Positions 1 to 6,790 of a stretch of DNA of 7,308 nucleotides are shown here, in pieces. The notes beneath the pieces were generated by a model that was not told the origin of the DNA, made no database searches, and was given only the letters and a program-made list of their open reading frames with translations. Source of the DNA: Phycisphaerales bacterium. GTDB taxonomy: Bacteria; Planctomycetota; Phycisphaerae; Phycisphaerales; SM1A02. The first letter of the stretch is position 1. Each line of letters opens with the position of its first letter. Both the position numbers and the translations under genes were made by a program. Location: assembly GCA_029243925.1 (NCBI GenBank), contig JAQWRC010000384.1, positions 1 through 7,308 of the forward strand, written 5' to 3'.

Positions 1-971
1 TCAGTGGATTCGATGGCGCCCCCCGCTTCGAACGAGGCAAAGTCGATGCCGATGTCCGACAAGGCATTGTCGATTTGATCCGTACGACCGATGGTCACGA
101 AACTGTCGTACCGAAGGTCGGGAAAGACATCGAACAACGCGGGATTGATGGAGGCCGACGTTGGCCCGCCATACAGGTTCTGATAGAAACTTCCGGTTGT
201 CGACACCATCTTGGACTGATTGACGTCACCGGCAACCGCATCGAGGCGACAGCCTTCGGCAAGTTCGGCGTAGACATCAACCGTCCAGGTCGGCTCAGCA
301 TCATCCACGAGGTCCGTCCCGACGATGGAATACGACAAGCCCGCCAAGACATCGCTGTTGGCGCACTCCACGTCCGCACAGTCAGTGTCCGCGCCGTTGT
401 GCACACCGCTCATCGCATCACACACATCGGGTTCGATCTGTATGCAGCTGCTGCTTGGAAGGCAGCAGGCGCCCGGAGGTGGCTCGGGCATCGAATACCC
501 AATTTCGATGCGAGGCTGCAGCGTACCGGAGTTGAAGAACGTGGTTCCATCAGCTCCTCCACCAACCCAGATCTGGGTCGAGAGGTACCCGCCTTCAAGC
601 GATTCGGCGATCACGTCGAGATCCACCGACAGGCTGTACGCATCAGATATGTAAGACTGGATGAAGCTGGATTGGTCCGCGGATGAACGCATGTAACTGC
701 AGTAGGAGGAACTGAGAATCTGCGTATTGGCATCGATGCGAACGTCAACGTACGTCGCCCCCAAACTACCCGTGGGGTGGTTCCAGCGAAACCGAGCCCA
801 ATCGATTTCCGCACCCTCGGGAAGGCTATCGCCAAGTTGACCCGCGATGTCGTATCGCCAGGCTGCACGCTCTTTTTGATAGTGACATCCATAGGTGCTG
901 TTGAAGCAATCGCTCACTACATAGGTGGCATTGCTGCTGTCGAAATACGTGTATGGGCTGCAGGAGAGCAC
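1..971 (-). CDS. Partial exported-type protein: N-terminal beta-type region, Cys-rich GACC module, 'YDSFVTIG' domain; start unclear, runs off left edge
   Basis: The frame stays open for 323 codons from the codon after the upstream gene's UGA to the left edge, with no stop. Counting from a possible GTG at 971, residues about 30-160 look like a beta-rich extracellular domain, with a stretch 'ERAAWRYDI...LPEGAEIDWARFRW' loosely like DNRLRE-type jelly rolls. Residues 167-203 form a six-Cys module starting GACCLP and ending TDCADVEC. Residues 208-295 hold a domain with NPALFDVFPDLRYDSFVTIG, which I know from planctomycete exoproteins. The base composition, Cys pairs and continuous sense argue that this is the coding frame. 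What is odd is the N terminus: GTG directly abuts the upstream UGA, there is no clear Shine-Dalgarno site or signal peptide, and the first in-frame ATG is at 692, inside the first domain. It may be a readthrough extension of the upstream gene, an N-terminally truncated gene, or a sequencing or assembly artefact. The coding frame is well supported; the start is not. Function is unknown. Confidence 0.62.
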   Translation of the reverse strand, partial: MLSCSPYTYFDSSNATYVVSDCFNSTYGCHYQKERAAWRYDIAGQLGDSLPEGAEIDWARFRWNHPTGSLGATYVDVRIDANTQILSSSYCSYMRSSADQSSFIQSYISDAYSLSVDLDVIAESLEGGYLSTQIWVGGGADGTTFFNSGTLQPRIEIGYSMPEPPPGACCLPSSSCIQIEPDVCDAMSGVHNGADTDCADVECANSDVLAGLSYSIVGTDLVDDAEPTWTVDVYAELAEGCRLDAVAGDVNQSKMVSTTGSFYQNLYGGPTSASINPALFDVFPDLRYDSFVTIGRTDQIDNALSDIGIDFASFEAGGAIEST

Positions 972-1646
972 TCAGCCGCAGTTGCCCCAAGAGGCAATCA
1001 GTTCGAGAAGATCCTGAACATTGACAGTTCCGTCACCGGTGATGTCTGCGGCACACGTGCCCGTGCATCCCCATTCACCGATCACCATCAGCAGATCGTT
1101 CACATCAACGGAACCGCTGCCATCGACATCCGCCTGGCAGAACGACCCGATTACTTCCATGTCCAGACTGCAATTGAGGTAGATCGCCGTCAACTGCACG
1201 GTCTGTTCACCGAAGATCGGGATATCGACCACGGCGGTTCCAAGCAGGATGTTGCTCATGCGGTAGATGGTCTCTCCATCCGCATTCATGACGAGAAAGA
1301 CATCGAATGCAATGGTTGGAGGCACATTGACCGAGGAACTGCCGAACTCCAGCGGCGGCGGGCCAGCGGCTTCACCTTCCTCGAACAGGTCTTCGGCGGG
1401 GATCTGATCTGTGACATCAATGCCGTCGATGCCGAAGCCGTTCCACACGACGTCGACTTGCACGCTGTTGAGCGTGAAGTAGCTTCGATAGAGTTCGCCA
1501 TCAGTCCGCACGGTTGTCGGGCTCGTCCAGTAGATGTCCTCACCGCTGCTGGACAGGCTGAAATCCCAAGACTCGAAATCCGAGCCGGAACCCAAAGCGG
1601 TCGACGACAAGAGGCCGATGGCGGCACACATCTGGAACGTATTCAT
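972..1646 (-). CDS. Secreted protein with C-terminal dockerin type I-like repeat pair
   Basis: This is a 224-residue protein with an N-terminal hydrophobic signal-like segment (MNTFQMCAAIGLLSSTALGS, residues 1-20), a beta-rich body of about 150 residues that I do not recognise, and two Ca-binding loops at the C terminus. Loop 1 has D173, D175, S177, S179, D181 and D184; loop 2 has D201, T203, D205, T207, N209 and D212. Each is followed by an LL-x-x-I-x-x-W helix, and Cys residues (170, 194, 198, 223) flank the loops. This is the dockerin_1 (PF00404) pattern, which in planctomycetes often ends exported proteins; its partner there is not established, so a cellulosome-like role should not be assumed. 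I chose ATG 1646 over the in-frame ATG 1676 because GAGGAG lies 9 bases upstream of it and because it starts directly at the signal segment. The signal lacks the usual positive charge near the N terminus. Probably exported; the role of the body is unknown. Confidence 0.88.
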   Translation of the reverse strand: MNTFQMCAAIGLLSSTALGSGSDFESWDFSLSSSGEDIYWTSPTTVRTDGELYRSYFTLNSVQVDVVWNGFGIDGIDVTDQIPAEDLFEEGEAAGPPPLEFGSSSVNVPPTIAFDVFLVMNADGETIYRMSNILLGTAVVDIPIFGEQTVQLTAIYLNCSLDMEVIGSFCQADVDGSGSVDVNDLLMVIGEWGCTGTCAADITGDGTVNVQDLLELIASWGNCG

Positions 1647-1655
1647 GGAACGAAT

Positions 1656-1661
1656 CTCCTC
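1656..1661 (-). promoter_or_regulatory. Shine-Dalgarno site GAGGAG deciding the start of the dockerin-repeat gene
   Basis: On the minus strand GAGGAG stands 9 bases before ATG 1646. The alternative ATG at 1676 would place this site inside the coding region and put an acidic stretch before the signal peptide, so the shorter start is preferred. Confidence 0.75.
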
Positions 1662-1676
1662 AAAACCCACCCCCAC

Positions 1677-1704
1677 AGGATACCCGCCCCGAAGGCTGAT
1701 TCAA
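1677..1704 (-). promoter_or_regulatory. Candidate sigma-70-type promoter for the dockerin-repeat gene
   Basis: On the minus strand TTGAAT (1704-1699) and TATCCT (1682-1677) are separated by 16 bases. Each matches four of six positions of the -35 and -10 consensus. Both lie in the non-coding gap between the desaturase stop and this gene and would give a 5' leader of about 24 bases that includes the GAGGAG site. Planctomycete promoter consensus is not well defined, so this is only a candidate. Confidence 0.35.
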
Positions 1705-1731
1705 GTGCTGAATGGAGAACATGAGCGGTTC

Positions 1732-2766
1732 TTACGTGCCCTCGGAGGCCGCCCGACGTGCTTCGGACCGCTTTCGGCGAATATGCCTTGGAGGGATCAC
1801 CTTGGAAGCGAGTCCGAGTTTTTCAAGCAGTTTGATCTCGTAGTAGGTGATGTCGAACTCCCACCACCGATGCTGATTTGAGGCGCTTGCCGGATCATGG
1901 TGGTGGTTGTTGTGCCACCCTTCACCAACGGTCAACAAGGCCACCAACCAGTTGTTGGTGCTGTGATCGTCGGTGTCGTGGTTCTTGTAGCCAAACAAGT
2001 GTGACAATGAGTTCACTGACCAGGTGATGTGCCAGACCACTACTGTGCGCACCAACGCGCCCCATACGAACAGGCTGGTCCCGAACTGCAGCCCCCCCAT
2101 TGCGGTTCCTTCGATCGCCCACCCCAATCCGAATCCAACCGCGAAGAAGACCGCGGCATGCGCCACGTAGATCCAGACCCAGACATAGGACTTCTCCAAC
2201 TTCATGTAGAAGGGATCCTTGAGAATATCGCTTGCGTACTTGCGGTACGTGTCGATGTTGTGCGTCCGCTTGTTGACGACCAGCAGCCAGAGCACATGGC
2301 CCCAGAGGAAGTTCACCAAAGGACTGTGGGGATCCTCATGCTCATCGGAATGGAGGTGGTGGTATCGATGAGTCGCCACCCATTTCGCGGGCGTATCTTC
2401 CATGCAGCACAACGCCATGATCGTGAATCCATGCTCGAGCCACTTTGGCAGCACGCAGCTGTGATGCGTCAGAACACGGTGGTACAACAGATTGATGGCC
2501 TGCCCGAAGACATGAACGCCGACCACCATGACGATGACCCCCGTCCAAGTGAAGGTCCAGGGCAGGATTGCAGCCAACGCAAGAAGGTGGACTCCAATAA
2601 TGGCGATGGCATAGGGCCAATTGATTGCACCCTTGATGACGGTATCCGGCAGCGGCAGCACCGGAGCAGCACCAGGCTGCTCGGCAGGCACGGAAATGGG
2701 AACCGCTTCCGACACCGGTGAGGGTGTCGGCGATGGCGTTTCAAGAGTTGAAGGCGGGGTCGCCAT
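1732..2766 (-). CDS. Membrane fatty acid / acyl-CoA desaturase (delta-9 type, three His boxes)
   Basis: This 344-residue integral membrane di-iron desaturase probably introduces a cis double bond into a saturated acyl chain (acyl-CoA or acyl-lipid), tuning membrane fluidity. The His boxes are H96RVLTH101, H133RYHH137 and H285NNHH289; the family's further ligand region WxVNSxxH is present at 249-256 (N252, H256). Hydrophobic segments lie near 50-72, 75-95, 153-165, 195-218 and 228-248, matching the family's paired membrane helices. The core length is typical, but residues 1-40 form a Pro/Ser/Thr/Ala-rich tail and the C terminus is strongly basic (HIRRKRSEARR). ATG 2766 was chosen because GGGAG lies 4 bases and AAGGA 10 bases upstream, and the body before box 1 needs this start. 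It lies 144 bases downstream of the regulator gene, on the same strand. Electron donor and double-bond position cannot be read from sequence. Confidence 0.95.
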   Translation of the reverse strand: MATPPSTLETPSPTPSPVSEAVPISVPAEQPGAAPVLPLPDTVIKGAINWPYAIAIIGVHLLALAAILPWTFTWTGVIVMVVGVHVFGQAINLLYHRVLTHHSCVLPKWLEHGFTIMALCCMEDTPAKWVATHRYHHLHSDEHEDPHSPLVNFLWGHVLWLLVVNKRTHNIDTYRKYASDILKDPFYMKLEKSYVWVWIYVAHAAVFFAVGFGLGWAIEGTAMGGLQFGTSLFVWGALVRTVVVWHITWSVNSLSHLFGYKNHDTDDHSTNNWLVALLTVGEGWHNNHHHDPASASNQHRWWEFDITYYEIKLLEKLGLASKVIPPRHIRRKRSEARRAASEGT

Positions 2767-2910
2767 CCTGCTCCCATCCTTGGAAAGGACATCGAAGTCA
2801 TCACTCCAATCGGCTTGATCAGAGTAATCGCATTCTATCGTATGCAGCTCACACAGCTCATGCGCTGGATTTGAGGCCTGAAAACGATGAAGCGGACGAC
2901 GGGCGACCCA
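2767..2910 (-). promoter_or_regulatory. Leader region of the desaturase gene, with a short direct repeat and weak -10 candidate
   Basis: This is the longest gap in the window. On the minus strand GAGCTG occurs twice (2859-2854 and 2850-2845), separated by TGT, just upstream of a -10-like TAGAAT (2837-2832), which lies about 65 bases before the start codon. There is no good -35 match at the right spacing, so an activator binding the repeat is imaginable but unproven. I see no sigma-54 -24/-12 element and no convincing terminator for the regulator gene here; GGGTCGCCC right after its stop could form only a 3-bp stem. Confidence 0.25.
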
Positions 2911-4296
2911 CTACTTCAGGCCGTATTCCTTGAGCTTCCGGTAGAGCGTCCGCTCGCCGATCCCCAATAGCTCGGCTGCTTGCTCTCGATTTCCCGCCGT
3001 CATGGCCAAGGTCTGACGAATGGCCTCTTTCTCGAGGCGGTCGATGCCGACGCCAGCCAGTGAACCAAGGTGCAGATGCTCATCGTCATCACTCATTCGA
3101 ATGTCATCTGGAACATCCTTGACGTCGATCACCGGACCAGTCGCCATGACCACCATCTTCTGGACCGTGTTGAACAGTTGACGCACGTTGCCTGGCCAAC
3201 TGTACGCGACGAGGCGAAGCATGGCCGGCTCGCTGAATGCAGGCATCGGCTTTTCCATTTCAGCTGCATATCGACCAGCAGCATGGTGCACCAACTGCGG
3301 AATGTCTTCTCTTCGCTCACGCAATGGCGGCACGTGGATCTCGGCTCCATTGATTCGAAAGTAGAGATCTTCGCGGAAGGTTTCTTCTTCGATGAGCTTC
3401 GAAAGATGGCGGTTGGTCGCGCTGACGAAACGCACCTCGGTCGAGCGTGCATCATTCGTACCCAGCCGAACGACCTCACCCGTCTCCAGTACACGCAGCA
3501 GTTTGGACTGCATGGTGACCGGCATGTCTCCGATTTCATCGAGAAACAGCGTGCCACCGTCGGCATATTCGAAGACGCCTTCCCGATCCTTCTCCGCGCC
3601 GGTAAAGGCACCCTTTGCGTGCCCGAACAATTGGTCCTCAAGCAACGATTCACTTTGCCCAGCACAATTGAACGTGACATAGCGCTTCTTGGCACGCTTG
3701 GACTGTCGATGAACCGCCGCCGCGATGAGTTCCTTGCCCGTGCCTGATTCTCCCGTGATGAGCACCGGAATCATGCTCGGCCCAACTTGCTTGATCGTCT
3801 GAATGACTTTTCTGATGCCCGGCGAATCTCCAATGATGCCCTCGAATCCATATGCGGCATCCACCTGATCCTGCAATCGGGTGTTGTGGTGGCGAAGTCG
3901 AACCGTCTCACACGCACGCTGCACGAGATTTCTGAAAACTTCAAGATCAAGAGGCTTCTCGATAAAGTCGTAGGCACCCCCCTGCAAGGCGGCTTTGGCC
4001 GTCGGAACATCACCGTGAGCGGTGACCATGATGGTCTCTGCGTCAGGCTGATGCTCGCGGGCAAGCTCAAGCACTCGCAGGCCTGAGTCCTCTTCTTCCA
4101 TGGACAAATCCGTGACCACCAAGTCAAAGGCCCCAAATCGAAGCTCATCCTCAGCCGTGACGGCTCCATTGACGATGGTGCAGACGTGCCCGACTCGGCG
4201 AAGCGCTTCGGACATCACCTCGGCATGTTCGACCTCATCGTCAACAATGAGTATCTGCGCATGCAGCTCTGGATGGATTTCCTCGTTCCCGGTCAT
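2911..4296 (-). CDS. Sigma-54-dependent response regulator, NtrC/AtoC family
   Basis: This 461-residue protein has the full three-domain layout. The receiver domain (about 13-130) has the acidic pair D19/D20, phosphoacceptor D63, T92 and K114. The central AAA+ domain (about 152-385) has Walker A GESGTGKE (182-189), the sigma-54 contact loop GAFTGA (229-234), Walker B GTLFLDE (248-254), an SATN sensor motif (292-295) and WPGNVRQL with R372. A Fis-type helix-turn-helix is at 424-460 (NREQAAELLGIGERTLYRKL). It should be phosphorylated by a histidine kinase, oligomerise, and drive open-complex formation by RNA polymerase with sigma-54. No kinase gene is next to it, so the signal is unknown. ATG 4296 is used because the receiver fold starts only a dozen residues later; no strong Shine-Dalgarno site is seen. 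It is divergent from murC and upstream of the desaturase, but neither leader shows a sigma-54 promoter, so targets are probably elsewhere. Confidence 0.96.
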   Translation of the reverse strand: MTGNEEIHPELHAQILIVDDEVEHAEVMSEALRRVGHVCTIVNGAVTAEDELRFGAFDLVVTDLSMEEEDSGLRVLELAREHQPDAETIMVTAHGDVPTAKAALQGGAYDFIEKPLDLEVFRNLVQRACETVRLRHHNTRLQDQVDAAYGFEGIIGDSPGIRKVIQTIKQVGPSMIPVLITGESGTGKELIAAAVHRQSKRAKKRYVTFNCAGQSESLLEDQLFGHAKGAFTGAEKDREGVFEYADGGTLFLDEIGDMPVTMQSKLLRVLETGEVVRLGTNDARSTEVRFVSATNRHLSKLIEEETFREDLYFRINGAEIHVPPLRERREDIPQLVHHAAGRYAAEMEKPMPAFSEPAMLRLVAYSWPGNVRQLFNTVQKMVVMATGPVIDVKDVPDDIRMSDDDEHLHLGSLAGVGIDRLEKEAIRQTLAMTAGNREQAAELLGIGERTLYRKLKEYGLK

Positions 4297-4373
4297 ATCA
4301 GACAGTGTACTCGCTTGAGGTCTGGCATCGAAAAGTCGAGCAGAGCTGCCGTCCGCGGCGATAGTATTTCTGC
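4297..4373. promoter_or_regulatory. Divergent promoter region between the response regulator and murC
   Basis: These 77 bases must hold at least one promoter for each divergent unit. On the plus strand TAGTAT (4362-4367) is a -10-like box whose expected transcription start falls on or next to the murC ATG at 4374, but there is no -35 match behind it. On the minus strand TACACT (4309-4304) is a weak -10 candidate for the regulator. No sigma-54 element (TGGCAC-N5-TTGC) is present on either strand; TGGCAT at 4323 lacks the -12 half. The region as a whole is probably regulatory; the individual boxes are weak. Confidence 0.4.
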
Positions 4374-5849
4374 ATGTCCGAGATTGCTTCGACCGAAACC
4401 AACCAGACCACCAACCGGACGAATGGCATGCTGACCAGCATCACCCACGCGGACTTCATAGGCATTGGCGGCTGTGGCATGTCCGGTCTGGCCAGAATGC
4501 TTCATTCCATCGGTATTGCCTGTTCAGGCTCAGATGCAACTCCAACGGCATTGACCGAATCACTCCAGCGGGAAGGAATGACCCTCCGAACCCTACAGGA
4601 TGGCAGTGGAATCCCAGAACAGACAAATCTGGTCGTCGCCTCGGCAGCCATCCCATCAGACCACCCAGAGCGACTCGCCGCTGAAGCCAGAGGAATCCGT
4701 GTCCTCTCCTACTCCGAGGCCCTTGGTCTGGTCCAGGCTGACAGGACTGCCATCTGCATTGCCGGCACCCATGGCAAAAGCACGACCGCAGCCATGCTCT
4801 GCCATGTCATGACGGAATGCGGACTCGATCCCGGCTTCATCATCGGCGCCAACTGCAACCAGATCGGCACCAGCAGGCCAGGCGCTTCGGTCATACCCGG
4901 GACTGGGCCGATGGCTGGTGAACCAGGCATGCTGATCTGCGAAGCTTGTGAATTCAACCGCTCATTCCATCACCACTGTCCGACCGTCGCTCTGATCAAC
5001 AATGTCGAGGAAGACCACCTGGACATCTACGGATCACTCGAAGCGATTATCGAGGCCTTTGGAGACTTCGCTAAGAAGATCCCACCTGCGGAAGAAGGTG
5101 GCAGCCTGTTGATTGCACACGACAATGCGCATCGGCAGCACATCACGCCGCCACTGCACTGTCACGTCTCGACATTTGGGTGGAATCCGGAAGCCGACTA
5201 TCAGGTGATCATGGATCGCGAAGTCCCTCGTGTCGGCATCCTTCGTGATGGCATGTGGCTGGTCCAATGGACGAATCAGATGGTTGGAGGTCACAACGCC
5301 CTCAATGCTGCAGCAGCGGTCATCCTCGCCCATCAACTTGGCGCCGAGTGGGAGGAAGCGGCCGAAGCCATGGCACGATTCCAGGGACTCGATCGACGCA
5401 TGCAGAAGATGGGAACCTGCCCAGTGCACGACGGTGAGGTTGTGGTCTACGACGACTACGCCCACCATCCCACCGAGATCGAGCAGACACTCAAAGCCCT
5501 TCGCACTGCCGAAGACCCCGAACGACTTGTGTGTGTCTTTCAGCCACACCAGCACAGCCGGACCCGCTTCTTGCTGGATTCCTTTGCCGAAAGCTTTGCC
5601 AGTGCGGACGAAGTCATTGTCCCTCACATCTACTTCGTCCGTGACTCCGAAGTTGAAAAACACAAGGTCAGTGCCGTTGACCTCGTCGATCGTCTGCAGG
5701 AACGTGGAGTAGTGGCACGACACATCGACACGTTTGATGCAATCGTGGCCCACCTGCGTGAACACCTCCAAGAGGGAGACCTGCTGGTCATCATGGGCGC
5801 TGGACCGGTCTGGACGATTGGACGCGACCTGCTCGAGCCCTCGACATGA
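4374..5849 (+). CDS. murC: UDP-N-acetylmuramate--L-alanine ligase
   Basis: MurC is the cytoplasmic ATP-dependent ligase adding L-Ala to UDP-MurNAc, the first step of the peptidoglycan stem peptide. In 491 residues it shows the N-terminal Rossmann motif FIGIGGCGMSGLA (28-40), ATP loop GTHGKS (131-136, with Ser where many have Thr), the metal and substrate segment EACEFNRSF (190-198) followed by NNVEEDHLD (209-217), HNALNAAAA (307-315), the C-terminal domain signature YDDYAHHPTEI (359-369), and FQPHQHSRT (389-397). The EACEF form resembles the Gram-positive version (EACEYRRHF) more than the E. coli EADES form. The usual family length is about 450-490 residues. The start is uncertain: ATG 4374 adds a Thr/Asn-rich 18-residue leader and has no ribosome binding site; ATG 4428 starts directly before the fold with only a weak GGACG upstream. 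It is the first gene of murC-murB-ddl, overlapping murB by 4 bases. Confidence 0.97.
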   Translation: MSEIASTETNQTTNRTNGMLTSITHADFIGIGGCGMSGLARMLHSIGIACSGSDATPTALTESLQREGMTLRTLQDGSGIPEQTNLVVASAAIPSDHPERLAAEARGIRVLSYSEALGLVQADRTAICIAGTHGKSTTAAMLCHVMTECGLDPGFIIGANCNQIGTSRPGASVIPGTGPMAGEPGMLICEACEFNRSFHHHCPTVALINNVEEDHLDIYGSLEAIIEAFGDFAKKIPPAEEGGSLLIAHDNAHRQHITPPLHCHVSTFGWNPEADYQVIMDREVPRVGILRDGMWLVQWTNQMVGGHNALNAAAAVILAHQLGAEWEEAAEAMARFQGLDRRMQKMGTCPVHDGEVVVYDDYAHHPTEIEQTLKALRTAEDPERLVCVFQPHQHSRTRFLLDSFAESFASADEVIVPHIYFVRDSEVEKHKVSAVDLVDRLQERGVVARHIDTFDAIVAHLREHLQEGDLLVIMGAGPVWTIGRDLLEPST

Positions 5850-6790
5850 ACTCCACCGCCCGAAGTGGACTCTTTGGCGATCTTGATGTCGATGTCGAAC
5901 TTGATGCACCCATTGGTGCACACACCTGGTTCGGCATCGGTGGTCGAGCCGACGCACTCATTCGACCGCACAATGAAGCTGCGCTGGTCACACTCATTGA
6001 GCGATGCAACGCCACCCAGACGCCGGTGCGAATCCTGGGAAAAGGTGCGAATCTGCTCGTGGCCGACGACGGCGTCGATGGAGTCGTCATCCGACTCGAT
6101 CATGAGGACTTCACCCGCCTCCGGTTTAACACCGATGGTGAGGTGAACCGCGTCCTGGCCATGGGCGGCGCCGATCTCTTCAAAAGTGTTCAGGAACTCC
6201 AGCGACAGGGTCTCGCCGGATTCGCACAAATGACAGGCATCCCAGGTTCCATCGGCGGTGCCGTTCGAATGAATGCCGGCGGCAGCCATGGATCCATCGG
6301 CGACTGCATTCAATCCGTCACTTGCCTCGACCACACGGGACAGCGGTTGGTCTACGATCGCCATCAGCTTGAATTCGACTATCGCAGTTCAAACCTGCCG
6401 GATCATCTGATCCTCTCGGCCGTGCTTGAACTCGAACCTGAGGATCCCGTACGACTCCGCACGCAGGTGCTTGAGATCTTCGCGGCTAAGAAAGCCAGTC
6501 AGCCCATGGCCGATCAATCCGCAGGATGCGTCTTTCGAAACCCGCGCATTGACGATGAGCGAATCTCGGCTGGCAAACTCATCGATGAGGCAGGCTGCAA
6601 AGGTGAACGAATTGGAGGTGCCCAGGTCAGCATGAGCCATGCCAACTTCATCACCACTGCTCCGGAGGCAACGGCAAGCCATGTCCAGGCACTCATGCAA
6701 CACGTCCGTGATCGGGTCGAACAAGAGAAAGGCGTAATCCTCGAGCCTGAAGTCGTCATCTGGTCCAGAACTGAGCAGGGTGCATCATGA
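5846..6790 (+). CDS. murB: UDP-N-acetylenolpyruvoylglucosamine reductase
   Basis: MurB is the cytoplasmic FAD enzyme that uses NADPH to reduce enolpyruvyl-UDP-GlcNAc to UDP-MurNAc, the substrate for MurC encoded just upstream. In 314 residues it has TWFGIGGRADALI (27-39), the FAD-binding LGKGANLLVADDGVDG (64-79), GIPGSIGGAVRMNAG (131-145), the substrate-side YR at 179-180, SAGCVFRNP (225-233), and LEPEV (299-303). Compared with E. coli MurB as I recall it, R180 matches R159, E302 matches E325, and C228 stands where the proton donor S229 is. The absence of the long E. coli-type insertion after the catalytic motif and the overall length indicate the shorter type II form. Its ATG overlaps the murC stop as ATGA, with no good ribosome binding site, so translation is probably coupled to murC; the same overlap links it to ddl. 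Confidence 0.97.
   Translation: MNSTARSGLFGDLDVDVELDAPIGAHTWFGIGGRADALIRPHNEAALVTLIERCNATQTPVRILGKGANLLVADDGVDGVVIRLDHEDFTRLRFNTDGEVNRVLAMGGADLFKSVQELQRQGLAGFAQMTGIPGSIGGAVRMNAGGSHGSIGDCIQSVTCLDHTGQRLVYDRHQLEFDYRSSNLPDHLILSAVLELEPEDPVRLRTQVLEIFAAKKASQPMADQSAGCVFRNPRIDDERISAGKLIDEAGCKGERIGGAQVSMSHANFITTAPEATASHVQALMQHVRDRVEQEKGVILEPEVVIWSRTEQGAS

Noticed and set aside
75..686. Plus-strand open frame of 203 codons near the left edge
   Set aside because: It is antisense to the minus-strand frame that encodes the GACC module and the VTIG-type domain; the plus product looks like a shadow.
972..974. UGA as a selenocysteine codon joining the two left-edge frames
   Set aside because: It follows a natural dockerin C terminus, selenocysteine would have no catalytic context there, and I see no convincing stem-loop just downstream.
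777..1724. Plus-strand open frame of 315 codons
   Set aside because: It is antisense to the dockerin-repeat gene, whose minus-strand product has clear Ca-loops, a signal segment and a ribosome binding site; the plus-strand product has no recognisable motif.
1647..1731. Rho-independent terminator after the desaturase (GCCTTCGGGGC)
   Set aside because: The stem is only 2-3 bp and no T-run follows; not a credible terminator.
2029..2721. Plus-strand frame of 230 codons
   Set aside because: Antisense to the desaturase with its three His boxes; the product is rich in His and Asp only because it mirrors codons of that gene.
4320..4345. Sigma-54 promoter for murC near TGGCAT at 4323
   Set aside because: The -12 half (TTGC at the correct spacing) is missing, so autoregulation or control of murC by the neighbouring activator is not supported.
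5034..5957. Minus-strand frame of 307 codons, and another at 5630-6364
   Set aside because: Both are antisense to murC and murB, which are unambiguous; no family features in the antisense products.
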